Below, piece after piece: positions 1-8,169 of a stretch of 64,000 bases of DNA (position 1 is its first letter; the number at the start of each line of letters is the position of its first letter). The notes below the pieces were generated by a model, which was not told where the DNA came from, did not search any database, and saw only the letters and a program-made list of their open reading frames with translations. The DNA lies in the NCBI GenBank assembly GCA_944382715.1, contig CALWNC010000005.1, forward strand, positions 1 through 64,000, written 5' to 3'. The DNA is from an uncultured Clostridia bacterium. GTDB taxonomy: Bacteria > Bacillota > Clostridia > Christensenellales > UBA1242. The translations under genes were made by a program, and so were the position numbers.

Positions 1-38
1 AAAGGAGATTTTTTTTCCTCACCGGTTAACCTCTTTTG

Positions 39-63
39 AACCACGCCACTATGGCGTGGTTTT
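39..63 (+). terminator. Hairpin terminator at the window edge
   Basis: A seven-base perfect stem (CCACGCC / GGCGTGG) with a five-base loop is followed by TTTT. It probably ends a plus-strand transcript whose body lies to the left of the window. Bases 1-38 hold a short AGGA/TCCT inverted repeat and no reading frame I can assign; they could be the tail of an RNA gene or of a 3' UTR. Confidence 0.55.
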
Positions 64-74
64 CGTTATACAAT

Positions 75-108
75 AAAAACACCATAGATTTATCTATGGT
101 GTTTTTTT
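75..108 (-). terminator. Terminator of the 113-2004 gene pair
   Basis: A long perfect stem of about 13 bases, AAAACACCATAGA paired with TCTATGGTGTTTT around a TTTA loop, has T/A runs on both sides and so could work in both directions. It lies just past the stop codon of the small acidic gene on the minus strand. Confidence 0.8.
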
Positions 109-112
109 ATTA

Positions 113-310
113 TTAATCTTCGTCATCATCATCAAGTGGGTGAGTTTTGTTGTATTCTTCAACTTCATCTAAATTTTCGGCTAGTTGTCTTAATACATCA
201 GTTGGAAGTTCATTTAGTGTGCTAATCATATCTTTAAGTACTGACATTGATTCGGCTTCTTCGTCAACTTCCGTTTCTGTATCATTTTCTAACTCTTTTT
301 CATCAATCAT
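113..310 (-). CDS. Small acidic protein, function unknown
   Basis: A 65-residue, strongly acidic protein with a low-complexity DDDDED end and a predicted helical middle. It has no cysteines, membrane segment or signal peptide, so it is probably cytoplasmic. The start is supported by a GGGGG ribosome site about seven bases upstream. It begins 20 bases after the end of the 557-residue gene and precedes a strong terminator, so the two genes very likely form a bicistronic unit and this may be a small partner of that protein. I do not recognise the family. Confidence 0.7.
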   Translation of the reverse strand: MIDEKELENDTETEVDEEAESMSVLKDMISTLNELPTDVLRQLAENLDEVEEYNKTHPLDDDDED

Positions 311-330
311 TATTGAACCCCCTTTATTTT

Positions 331-2004
331 TTACATTCCCAAATCTTTTTGAGCTTCCTCAATTTCTGCCTGACTAGCTTTTTTACCATTTTTCCAAGAA
401 TTTCTTCTAGCAATTATGGTTTGTTCTACCAAGAGTTTTGCTGCTTTTAAAGATTCGCCCTTTAATCCAAATGAATTTTCATCTTTTTTCTCAGTTAATT
501 CTCTGTGAACTTTGTAGAGAACATCATTTGATTCACTAGTAGGTGAGCCAAGTTTGTAAATTTGCTTAAAGTCTTCGTAGAATTTAACAAAAATTGGGTC
601 ATCTTTAACATTTGTTACTGCTTGTTTTGCTTCTTGTTTGCTTGTTTGGTCATTTTTTAAATCTTCAACACTTGTTGCAAGTCCATACTCTTCAGCAATT
701 GCTTTACTAATTCTAAATCTTTTCATTAATCTCTTATTTCTATCAATTATAGATTCTTGAGTAGAATGTTTTCTTGCTTCAAAGTTGCCTTGTTTTCTTT
801 CATCGCCTTGGGTAAGCCACTGGTCTTTTCTAATTTCCTTTGAAGCCTTTACAAATTTTAAACATACCTTTTTAATCAAATTTGCTTTTTCTGGGTCGTC
901 TACAGGGAATCCAAGTTCTTGCATTTTTTCAATGCTTGCATTATTTAATTCATACTCAAGGTAATCAAGTGTGTTGTATTTATATTTACTTCCAATAACA
1001 ACTGTGTTGTTTATTAATTTAAATATTTGCCCATAGTATTTTGGGTCAATATTTTTAAGTAAGCTTGGCTTAGATGATTTTTTTGCATCTCCATCACCTT
1101 CAGTGCTTGGTTTAGCATCATCAGTTTCTGGCTTAGGGTCATCTTTTGGATCTGGCTTTGGAGCTTCAGCTTCTTCTCCGTCCTTTTTTGGAGTAGATTT
1201 TTTAACGGCCGGTTTCTTTTTAGGTTTTGGTTTAGAACCTTCTGGATTTGGCTTAGGGTCATCTTTTGGATCTGGCTTTGGAGCTTCAGCTTCTTCTCCG
1301 TCCTTTTTTGGAGTAGATTTTTTAACGGCCGGTTTCTTTTTAGGTTTTGGTTTAGAACCTTCTGGATTTGGCTTAGGGTCGTCTTTTGGATCTGGCTTTG
1401 GAGCTTCAGCTTCTTCTCCGTCCTTTTTTGGAGTGGTTTCTGGTTCGGTTGGCTCTAATGGTTTTTCGTTTTCAAGTTCATCAAGCCCATCATTTGCAAG
1501 TACTTGCTCAGCTTCAAGTCGGTCTTTATATTTTTCCATAAATGCAGAAAGTTTTCCAGAAATGTTAGTTATCATATCATAAGCACTCTGATAGTCATTT
1601 GCAAGTTTTCGATTATATCTTCTGTCGCCCCATTTTTTCTCAGTCTTGGCTTTTTCATTTGCTTCAGTAAATAAATTGTAGTAGTAATTTTCCATATCCT
1701 TAAGTTCATCAAGATTAGTGAGATTTTCCTGTGGATTTTTGAGTTTTTCATCAGTAATCTCATAAGCAATACCAAGTTTTTCTTTTGCTTTTTTAGAAGT
1801 TCTCTTTTGAATATTTTGTTGAACGCCCTGAAGATTCTTTGCAATTTCACTTATCTCGTTCATAAGATTTTCCAAATCAGCCGCATATCTTGCATCTTCT
1901 TCAGCTTCTCTTGCCAAAAGATCTTCTGCTTCTCTATTAATTTCAGCATCATTATCAAGTTCAGCAAGTTCATCTAATAAATCGTTGATATTTCTATCTG
2001 CCAT
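331..2004 (-). CDS. Repeat-containing charged coiled-coil protein, function unknown
   Basis: A 557-residue protein with no signal peptide or membrane segment. Residues 1-190 are charged and helix-rich (probable coiled coil). Residues about 191-310 are a Pro/Lys/Asp/Glu linker built from a 40-residue unit starting TPKKDGEEAEAPKPD, present two full times and once in part. Residues about 320-557 look like a folded helical domain rich in Lys and Glu. The ATG has an AAAAGGAG ribosome site. Upstream are a TTGACA/TATTAT promoter and a TGTCGAA motif in the 5' leader. It is cotranscribed with the 65-residue acidic gene. I recognise no family. The layout, two ordered ends joined by a repeat linker, suggests a structural or scaffold role, but that is only inference. 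Confidence 0.75.
   Translation of the reverse strand: MADRNINDLLDELAELDNDAEINREAEDLLAREAEEDARYAADLENLMNEISEIAKNLQGVQQNIQKRTSKKAKEKLGIAYEITDEKLKNPQENLTNLDELKDMENYYYNLFTEANEKAKTEKKWGDRRYNRKLANDYQSAYDMITNISGKLSAFMEKYKDRLEAEQVLANDGLDELENEKPLEPTEPETTPKKDGEEAEAPKPDPKDDPKPNPEGSKPKPKKKPAVKKSTPKKDGEEAEAPKPDPKDDPKPNPEGSKPKPKKKPAVKKSTPKKDGEEAEAPKPDPKDDPKPETDDAKPSTEGDGDAKKSSKPSLLKNIDPKYYGQIFKLINNTVVIGSKYKYNTLDYLEYELNNASIEKMQELGFPVDDPEKANLIKKVCLKFVKASKEIRKDQWLTQGDERKQGNFEARKHSTQESIIDRNKRLMKRFRISKAIAEEYGLATSVEDLKNDQTSKQEAKQAVTNVKDDPIFVKFYEDFKQIYKLGSPTSESNDVLYKVHRELTEKKDENSFGLKGESLKAAKLLVEQTIIARRNSWKNGKKASQAEIEEAQKDLGM
1131..1436. repeat. 120-bp in-frame tandem repeat (about 2.5 copies)
   Basis: Two complete 120-bp units (about 1131-1250 and 1251-1370) are identical or nearly so and are followed by a partial third copy of about 65 bp. 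The unit length is a multiple of three and encodes the 40-residue Pro/Lys/acidic linker of the 557-residue protein. Near identity at DNA level indicates recent expansion or ongoing homogenisation. Confidence 0.95.
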
Positions 2005-2027
2005 AATAATCTCCTTTTCAAATAAAT

Positions 2028-2034
2028 TTCGACA
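2028..2034 (-). promoter_or_regulatory. Possible Spo0A box in the leader of the 557-residue gene
   Basis: The minus strand reads TGTCGAA, the Spo0A consensus heptamer, between the inferred transcription start (near 2067) and the ribosome site. It is flanked by AAATAAAT and AATTTATTT, forming a larger inverted repeat, and a second inverted repeat (TTTATTTC / GAAATAAA) lies just upstream. A site here would repress rather than activate. A seven-base match in AT-rich DNA is weak evidence alone. Confidence 0.35.
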
Positions 2035-2073
2035 TTTATTTCTATAAGAAATAAAAATTTTATTGTTGCTTAT

Positions 2074-2102
2074 ATAATAATATAATTTGAAATTTTTGTC
2101 AA
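2074..2102 (-). promoter_or_regulatory. Sigma-A-type promoter for the 331-2004 gene
   Basis: On the minus strand TTGACA (2097-2102) and TATTAT (2074-2079) are separated by 17 bases, about 70 bp upstream of the start codon at 2004. Confidence 0.65.
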
Positions 2103-2243
2103 TATGCTTTTAAAAATTGAACACTAAAATCCCTTCTAAAAACACTTTATTTATAGCTATACAACTTTTTGCCTTTTTCTATATGATTAATTGATACTAG
2201 TATTATCTTATAATAATAGTTTATGTAAAAATTTGGTAACTAT

Positions 2244-2272
2244 TAAAAAAAGTCAAACATGGTGTTTGACTT
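2244..2272 (-). terminator. Terminator after the HAD phosphatase gene
   Basis: A ten-base stem, AAGTCAAACA / TGTTTGACTT, with a three-base loop. On the minus strand it is followed by a run of seven T, 25 bases past the stop codon of the HAD gene. Confidence 0.85.
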
Positions 2273-2296
2273 TTCGTTTATTAAAATTTTTAAGAA

Positions 2297-2992
2297 TTAA
2301 AGTACTGATTTTAGTGTATCTATTACTTTGCTAAAAGGAATTTTTGCAACTAAATTTTCTTCGTCAGTCTCATTAGAAATTAAAAATGACTTAATATTGA
2401 CTTTGCTTGCATTTTCGAAGTCTTGAACTTCTCCATCTCCAAAGTAAATAACTTCATCTGGATTAAGATTTGTATTTTGTAGAATTTCTTCATAGTACTT
2501 AGGATTTTGTTTAGAGTAATGTGCATTTTCATAAGATGTAATATAGTCAAAATCAGTTTCATTTAGACCAACAAATTCTAATCTTGTAACAACCCCAACT
2601 TTTGGGAAGAAAGGGGAGGTTGCTAAAATTAGTTTAAGATTGTGTTCCTTGCAAAAGTCAATTGTTTGTCTAGCATATGGGTTTTCGCCGCAATATGCCT
2701 TTGTCTTTTTAAAGTCGGTTGTGTAAAACTCATCAAAGTGAGAAATTTCACTTAATTTTTCATTTGAATATTTTTTGGCAAAAGCTTCCCAAAACACGTC
2801 ATAATTGGTTTTGCTACCATCATTGTTTGTCATAAGATTTGTAAATGCTAAAATATCATGAATTAATTCATCTTTATTAAATCCATATTTGGTCATATAA
2901 TCTCCAATTAGAGATAAGTATCCTTTAACAAATTTGTTTTCGTCCATTGGGAGAAGTGTCCCATCTAAATCAAACATTACAGCTTTAATCAT
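2297..2992 (-). CDS. HAD-family phosphatase
   Basis: A 231-residue haloacid dehalogenase-superfamily hydrolase, probably a small-molecule phosphatase in the cytoplasm. Motif I is FDLDGTL at residues 7-13, giving the nucleophile Asp and the general acid Asp. Motif II is the LATS segment, a Lys follows in the NPKYYEE region, and motif IV is FGDGEVQDF, which binds Mg2+. The helical region between motifs I and II fits a type-1 cap as in phosphoglycolate phosphatase-like enzymes. The ribosome site AAGGAG lies inside the end of the upstream Nudix gene and the two frames overlap by eight bases, so they are translationally coupled. The substrate cannot be told from the sequence. Confidence 0.85.
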   Translation of the reverse strand: MIKAVMFDLDGTLLPMDENKFVKGYLSLIGDYMTKYGFNKDELIHDILAFTNLMTNNDGSKTNYDVFWEAFAKKYSNEKLSEISHFDEFYTTDFKKTKAYCGENPYARQTIDFCKEHNLKLILATSPFFPKVGVVTRLEFVGLNETDFDYITSYENAHYSKQNPKYYEEILQNTNLNPDEVIYFGDGEVQDFENASKVNIKSFLISNETDEENLVAKIPFSKVIDTLKSVL

Positions 2993-3431
2993 TATTAATC
3001 TCCTTAAAGTTCTGATTTTCTTGAAATAATTTATTTAGAAGTTTTTTAGATTTTTTCCAAGCAAGTTTGACAGAATTATGAGTTAACATTCTTTCCACAT
3101 CTTTGTAGTCTGTCCAAATTAATTTGTGATAGTCTGGCGATTCATTATCTGAGCTCCCCTCATCTTTTGCTACATAGTAGAAAACCTTACATCTTTCACT
3201 TTTTTTATTTTTGTATTTAATAATGACAGGCTGTTTGTTTAAAATAGTAACATTTCGTTTAATTTCCTCTGCTGTTTCTCGAATTGCACACTCGGTTAAA
3301 GTTTCATTAATTTCAAGGTGCCCTTTTGGAAATTCGCAGTCGTTATGTTTTTTTCTATAAATTAAGCCAAACTTATTTGTCTCTTTATTATAAACAATAC
3401 AACCAGCCTTCAATATATAGAATTTTCTCAT
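2985..3431 (-). CDS. Nudix hydrolase
   Basis: A Nudix-fold pyrophosphohydrolase of about 148 residues. The Nudix box is visible as GHLEINETLTECAIRETAEE, close to the consensus GX5EX7REUXEEXGU, with the metal-binding glutamates in RETAEE; the last Gly of the box is replaced. Family members hydrolyse nucleoside diphosphates linked to another moiety. I chose the ATG at 3431, beginning MRKFYILKAG, because the fold starts there; a longer frame opening with TTG at 3542 adds 37 hydrophobic AT-rich residues that look like translated intergenic DNA. It is the first gene of a pair with the HAD phosphatase, plausibly a nucleotide clean-up unit. Confidence 0.85.
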   Translation of the reverse strand: MRKFYILKAGCIVYNKETNKFGLIYRKKHNDCEFPKGHLEINETLTECAIRETAEEIKRNVTILNKQPVIIKYKNKKSERCKVFYYVAKDEGSSDNESPDYHKLIWTDYKDVERMLTHNSVKLAWKKSKKLLNKLFQENQNFKEINND

Positions 3432-3684
3432 AAAAACTCCTAAAATATAGATTTTTTTATTAAAAATAAGCAAATTTGCATTTTTTATTGAAATAATTAT
3501 TTTTATTGACTTTAAAATATTAATAAAAACGCAAAAATTCAATTAATTTATTTCAATAAACTTATTTTTTATAGTTATAATTTTCAAGAACTACATTAAT
3601 TTTATATTAAAAATAAAATAAAATCAACTAATAATTCGCTTTTGTTTCAGATTGCAAAAATATAAAAAAATATTTAACAATGTA

Positions 3685-3713
3685 TTGAAAAATATATTAC
3701 CTTTTGATATACT
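3685..3713 (+). promoter_or_regulatory. Promoter for the four-TM membrane protein
   Basis: TTGAAA (3685-3690) and TATACT (3708-3713) with a 17-base spacer, about 15 bp upstream of the ATG at 3729, which implies a very short leader. Confidence 0.65.
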
Positions 3714-3728
3714 AAAAAAGAGATATAT

Positions 3729-4343
3729 ATGGAACAAGAAAAAACTCAAAATAATATTTTCAAAGCAATGCTTAACGCGTTTTTAATGGGTTTAATCGGT
3801 TGCTTTATTTTTGGATTATTTTACTTTTTAGGTATAATTTCATTTATTGGGGCTTATGCAATCTATATTTTGGCAATATATGGTTATAAAAAATCCTTTA
3901 ACAATAAAATTGACAAAAAGGGATATTTTATAACATTTCTAATTTCTCTAGTACAACTGATATTGACAATAATTTTTGTCTATATGATTTATATTAGTAA
4001 TATCTTAGAAATAAATTTAGATAATGCCTTTCCAATATTTTTTCAATTACTTGCAGAAGATGGCGAATTTCAAGTGGCAGTTTTATATGACTTTATTATT
4101 TCAATAGTATTTATGATAATTGGACTTATTACAGATATAATAACTACTAAAATTAGAAATAATAGAATTCAAGAAAATACTACAATTAATGAAAATCAGA
4201 ATAGTGGAGAATCAACAGAAGGAGATTTTACACAAAATTCTTCTGATGAAGAATTTAATGTTAGTGAAAGTTCTTATGAAACTGAAATAAAAGAGATTGA
4301 AAGTGAAATTGATAAGCATATTGAAGAAATTGACAAAAAGTAA
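3729..4343 (+). CDS. Four-TM membrane protein with acidic tail, function unknown
   Basis: A 204-residue integral membrane protein. Hydrophobic segments at about 16-34, 36-53, 66-90 and 117-138 are followed by a soluble, strongly acidic tail (about 145-204) rich in Glu, Asn and Ser. The ribosome site is weak (AAGAGA), and the inferred leader is only about eight to ten bases. The MscS-type channel gene starts 49 bp downstream with no terminator between, so the two are likely cotranscribed and may both act at the membrane. I do not recognise the family. Confidence 0.7.
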   Translation: MEQEKTQNNIFKAMLNAFLMGLIGCFIFGLFYFLGIISFIGAYAIYILAIYGYKKSFNNKIDKKGYFITFLISLVQLILTIIFVYMIYISNILEINLDNAFPIFFQLLAEDGEFQVAVLYDFIISIVFMIIGLITDIITTKIRNNRIQENTTINENQNSGESTEGDFTQNSSDEEFNVSESSYETEIKEIESEIDKHIEEIDKK

Positions 4344-4392
4344 TTTAATTATTTATAAAACTTTAAATTAATAAACAAGAGAGGAGCGAAAA

Positions 4393-5568
4393 ATGGATTG
4401 GAATGCAATGTGGAATGACATTCAAAATTTTTTTAGAAACAATGGCTGGAATATATTACTATTTATTGCAGTTCTTGCCTTTGGTGTAATTTTTATTAAG
4501 TTACTTCTTAACATTTTAAAGAGATTATTAAACAAAACAAAGATGGAAAAAATTGCCATGCAATTTATTGTTGGGGTTGTAAAAGTACTTTTATATTTGG
4601 TATTGGTACTCGTTCTGTTTAGTATTATAGGAATTCAAATTACTGGGATAATGACTGCATTTAGTGCAATCATACTTGCAATTGGCGTTGCACTTGAAAA
4701 TAACATTGCAAACTTTGCAAACGGAATTGTAATAATATCTAGTCGAATGTTTTCAAAGGGCGATTATATTGTCGTAGAAGATGTTAACAATGTAGAGGGA
4801 AGTATAACAAACATAAATTTTCTATTTACCACTTTGATAACTTCCGACAATAGAAGAGTAACTGTGCCAAATAGTATGATGGTCAATAATCCCGTAACTA
4901 ACAATGGTGCAAATACAACAAGAAGAGTTCAAATTACATTTTCAGTCGCTTATGAAAGTGATGTAGAGCTTGTGAAGAAAATTGTAACCGATGTAATGAA
5001 ATCAAATGGAAAGGTTTATTTGGATAAAGATATTTTTTGTAGACTAAAAACCATTAACACTAGCAGTCTTGATTTTTATTCATATTGTTGGGTAGACAAG
5101 GAAGATTACTGGGACGTTTACTATTATTTGATGGAAAATGTGTATAATGAGTTTAAGAGAAATAATATATGCGTGCCATACAGTCAGATGGAAATCAGAA
5201 ATAGAAATGACATAGTTACTCGACCAGTTATTGGAAATAGTTTGCCTAATAGAATTGAAAAACAGAGAGAAATTGTAGAGGATTTTGATTTAGAAAATAT
5301 TGACCTTGCAAAAGTATTTAAATATCATCGTAAAAAGAATAAAAGTAAAACTAATAAAACTAATTCAAATAAGCAAGACTCTAAAAAAGAAATAGTAGAA
5401 AATGATTTAATGGATACGGCAATGGAGCAAAGCATTGCAAAAAAAGAAAAAGAGAGCGAAAGTGTACCGACTAGTTTAAAAGGTGAGGAAGAAACTTTAA
5501 CTAAAAAGGTTGAGGTTTCTCAGGAACTTGAAGTTTCTACAAAAAAATCCGATACTGAACAAAATTAA
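4393..5568 (+). CDS. MscS-family mechanosensitive ion channel
   Basis: A 391-residue small-conductance mechanosensitive channel that would release solutes on hypo-osmotic shock. It has TM1 at about 19-43, TM2 at 57-80 and a pore helix at about 84-118 with the alternating Ala/Gly/Ile pattern ending in NFANGIVIISSRMFSKGDYI. The beta domain with the NVEGSI and TVPNSMM segments follows (about 123-170), then the alpha/beta domain to about residue 290. The last 100 residues are an unusual Lys/Glu-rich disordered tail absent from E. coli MscS (286 residues). The ribosome site is GAGGAG. Confidence 0.93.
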   Translation: MDWNAMWNDIQNFFRNNGWNILLFIAVLAFGVIFIKLLLNILKRLLNKTKMEKIAMQFIVGVVKVLLYLVLVLVLFSIIGIQITGIMTAFSAIILAIGVALENNIANFANGIVIISSRMFSKGDYIVVEDVNNVEGSITNINFLFTTLITSDNRRVTVPNSMMVNNPVTNNGANTTRRVQITFSVAYESDVELVKKIVTDVMKSNGKVYLDKDIFCRLKTINTSSLDFYSYCWVDKEDYWDVYYYLMENVYNEFKRNNICVPYSQMEIRNRNDIVTRPVIGNSLPNRIEKQREIVEDFDLENIDLAKVFKYHRKKNKSKTNKTNSNKQDSKKEIVENDLMDTAMEQSIAKKEKESESVPTSLKGEEETLTKKVEVSQELEVSTKKSDTEQN

Positions 5569-5615
5569 AAAAATAGTTAAATTTTAATGAGATATTATAA
5601 TTTTTTGCAGTTTTT

Positions 5616-5645
5616 AAAGCCATAGAGTATTTCTCTATGGCTTTA
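5616..5645 (+). terminator. Terminator after the MscS gene
   Basis: A twelve-base perfect stem, AAAGCCATAGAG / CTCTATGGCTTT, with a five-base loop and a short T-rich tail, 48 bp past the stop codon. Confidence 0.7.
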
Positions 5646-5750
5646 TTGAATTAAACAAAATTATAAGGATTAGCGAAACTATGCATATAAGTGGTGAAAC
5701 ATTTTATATCTTTAATGTTAAAATAGCTTAATTATATTGAAAATTAATTT

Positions 5751-6485
5751 TTAAAATCTTACAATGCCACCTGAAACAGTTAAAACTTCTCCCGTTATAA
5801 AACTGCTTTCTTCGGTTGACAAAAAATAAACTGCATTTGCAATGTCTTCTGGAAGTCCAAGTCTTTCAAGTGGAGTTTCATTTTTAATATATTTTATAGT
5901 ATTTTTTGTGTAATTACTATTCATTTTTGTATCTATATATCCAGGTGCGATGCAGTTAACTCTAATTGTTGGCGACAATTCTACGGCAAGTGATTTTGTT
6001 AATCCGATAATTCCTGCCTTTGTCGCCGAGTATACACTTTCTAAACTTCCACCAGTTTGACCATAAACCGATGATATCATAACAATATTTCCGTGTTTTT
6101 GAGCCATTAACTTTTTTGTTATTTCACGGGCAAATAGTATTGTACCCCTAAGATTAGTAGAAATAATGTCGTCAATTTCTGAAGTTTCCTTTTCAGCTAA
6201 AAGCTTTTCAGATTCTGCCTTTCCAGCATTTAGTACAACGGCATCAATGTATTCAAATTCACTAAACACGGAATTAACATAGTTTATTATTTCGCTCTCA
6301 TTTCTTTGGTCGCATGACATTGCAAAAACATCAATGTTATATGATTTCAAACTGTTTAAAAATTCATTGTCAAAAGAATTTAAGTAGGTAAGTGCAACAT
6401 TATAGCCATTTTCAGCAAATTTTTTTGCCGTTGCCTTTCCTATATCTCCAAATCCACCAGTAATTAACACCGTTTTTCTTATCAT
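5751..6485 (-). CDS. SDR-family oxidoreductase, FabG-like
   Basis: A 244-residue short-chain dehydrogenase/reductase. The cofactor motif TGGFGDIG is at residues 9-16, NAG at 86-88, the catalytic Ser at about 138-139, and the Tyr152-x3-Lys156 pair lies in VYSATKAG. The length and the C-terminal GEVLTVSGG segment fit the classical 3-oxoacyl-ACP reductase (FabG) type that reduces 3-oxoacyl chains with NAD(P)H. No other fatty-acid genes are nearby, so it may be a side-branch SDR with another substrate. The ribosome site is AGGAGA. It is followed on the same strand, after a gap at 5646-5750, by the MscS terminator region. Confidence 0.85.
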   Translation of the reverse strand: MIRKTVLITGGFGDIGKATAKKFAENGYNVALTYLNSFDNEFLNSLKSYNIDVFAMSCDQRNESEIINYVNSVFSEFEYIDAVVLNAGKAESEKLLAEKETSEIDDIISTNLRGTILFAREITKKLMAQKHGNIVMISSVYGQTGGSLESVYSATKAGIIGLTKSLAVELSPTIRVNCIAPGYIDTKMNSNYTKNTIKYIKNETPLERLGLPEDIANAVYFLSTEESSFITGEVLTVSGGIVRF

Positions 6486-6558
6486 AACAATCTCCTGATA
6501 ACTATTAACAATTGAGTATTATTTTATTCAAGATTTATTCAAAATATTACTAAAATGA

Positions 6559-7158
6559 TTACTCAAATTTTTCAATAATATTATTAGAGGTAATTTTAGC
6601 AATCAATTCTAAATTCTCAAAAAATGATTCGTTATTTTCAATAATCTCATCAAAATCTTTTTCTTGATATGATGGAAGATTTTTCTCTCTGCTTTCAAGA
6701 TATTCTTTTGAAATGTTGTCACGAATTAGAACTCTATTTTTTCTAATTTCATCTGAGCTTTTCATTAATATTTTATAGTCGCTTTCACTAAAAAATTTCA
6801 TTTGAGATAGCAGTGCATATTCTAGTATAATATACTTGTGTGCAGAATTTTCAATTAACATTTGCGTGTGATTTTCCATAAAGTCTTGAGAAAGTTTATT
6901 TAAAATTTTGAGTTTAGCACCATCATTAAAAGCAAGTTTTCCAAGTTCCTTTCTTTTAATTTCTCCACTTTCATCAAAAATTGTATTTCCAAAAACTAAA
7001 AGGAGTTCTTCTTTAATTTTATCATCTTTAAGTGATAGATGAGATATTTTATCTAACTCAAAGATTTCAGCATTTAAAAATTTTGCAAGCATTTTTGAAA
7101 AAGTGCTTTTTCCTGTCCCACTTTTACCCGTAACAGAGATTAAAATTTTATTTTTCAT
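6559..7158 (-). CDS. coaE: Dephospho-CoA kinase (probable)
   Basis: A 199-residue P-loop kinase, probably the last enzyme of coenzyme A synthesis, phosphorylating the 3'-hydroxyl of dephospho-CoA. The P-loop GKSGTGKST is at residues 11-19. The CoaE-type segment FGNTIFDESGEIKRKELGKLAF is at about 55-76, and a lid with Arg residues (RKNRVLIRD) lies near 140-150. The usual DAD after the first strand reads ELD here, so the protein is divergent. The gene lies about 70 bp upstream of the SDR gene on the same strand, so they may be cotranscribed. A different nucleoside- or CoA-type kinase is possible. Confidence 0.75.
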   Translation of the reverse strand: MKNKILISVTGKSGTGKSTFSKMLAKFLNAEIFELDKISHLSLKDDKIKEELLLVFGNTIFDESGEIKRKELGKLAFNDGAKLKILNKLSQDFMENHTQMLIENSAHKYIILEYALLSQMKFFSESDYKILMKSSDEIRKNRVLIRDNISKEYLESREKNLPSYQEKDFDEIIENNESFFENLELIAKITSNNIIEKFE

Positions 7159-7303
7159 AACAATTGAAATTTTATCACAAAAACTTAATAGTGTAAACTA
7201 AATAAATTTAAAATGACCACTTAATAATTTAGGTAAATTAATATTTGCTAAAATAATTGGCAAAAACTCCGAAAAATGTTAATATATTTATATTGGAGGA
7301 ATT

Positions 7304-7900
7304 ATGGAAGGTTTTTTTAAAAAAGATAAAATGAGAATGTTAATTTGGAATATATTTGTCCTTATACTAGGACTTCTCCTTTGCTTTTTAAGGGGGTCAG
7401 CACTTGGAGTGCTTGAAAGAATAATTTCTATATCACTTATAATTTATGCAATTGTTTGCATTGTTTATTATTGTATCTCTCCATTAATAGTTCGTGATAA
7501 TTCATTATTTTTACAGGCAATTTTTATTTTGATTGTTGGAGTGCTTTTAAACATTTTCCCAGCTATCTTTATAATTGGAATTGGAATTTTGATTGCTCTT
7601 GAAGGATTAAAAGGTCTTACAAACTCTATTAACTTAAAAAATTCCAATGTAAAAAATTGGTGGATAGATTTTATTTGTGGATTTATTACATTTTGCTTAG
7701 GTTTAGTTGTTGTAATACTATTTAATACCTCAACTGCATCAAGTATAGTTAGCATTTTACTTGGCGTAACGCTTTTAGTTTATTCTATAGAAAATCTTGT
7801 TTTGATTTTGGTGCTTCATAGGGAGATTAAAAAAATTAAAAAATCAGAATCTGACACCACAAATTCAGACGATGACTTTACTGATTATACAATTAAATAA
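7304..7900 (+). CDS. HdeD/DUF308-like membrane protein
   Basis: A 198-residue protein almost wholly made of membrane helices, about six (10-30, 35-57, 66-83, 86-106, 120-141, 145-170), arranged as two similar three-helix halves as in the HdeD/DUF308 family. A short basic and then Ser/Asp-rich tail ends it. HdeD of E. coli is linked to acid resistance, but the role of Gram-positive members is not established. The ATG has a good TTGGAGG ribosome site. No terminator is visible after the stop; 7901-8169 is AT-rich and holds nothing I can assign. Confidence 0.65.
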   Translation: MEGFFKKDKMRMLIWNIFVLILGLLLCFLRGSALGVLERIISISLIIYAIVCIVYYCISPLIVRDNSLFLQAIFILIVGVLLNIFPAIFIIGIGILIALEGLKGLTNSINLKNSNVKNWWIDFICGFITFCLGLVVVILFNTSTASSIVSILLGVTLLVYSIENLVLILVLHREIKKIKKSESDTTNSDDDFTDYTIK

Positions 7901-8169
7901 ATTAAAAAATACGACAAATATGTTATACAAATTAATATCACTATTATGCAATTTTATTAAAGTTTTAATTGATTATAAATTGTAAAAATAATTAAATTTT
8001 AATGTAAAATTAACATTTTTCTATTTTATTCATTAAATTTTAAAAATTAAAAATTTAAGTTTATAGAATTAAAAGCTATTATTTAAATAAAAGTTTAGAT
8101 CTTTATTTGTTTTAATAATTTTCAACTAATTTTGCAATAGAAAATAGTTTATTTATGGGAGAATATATT

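Noticed and set aside
1-38. The left window edge considered as the 3' end of 16S rRNA or tmRNA
   Set aside because: AAAGGAG and CCTC are present but the adjoining sequence does not match the conserved ends of either RNA; too short to decide.
1103-1582. A 159-codon open frame on the plus strand, rich in Ser, Gly and Phe
   Set aside because: It is the antisense of the 120-bp coding repeats of the 557-residue protein, has no ribosome site, and its repetitive composition is explained by those repeats.
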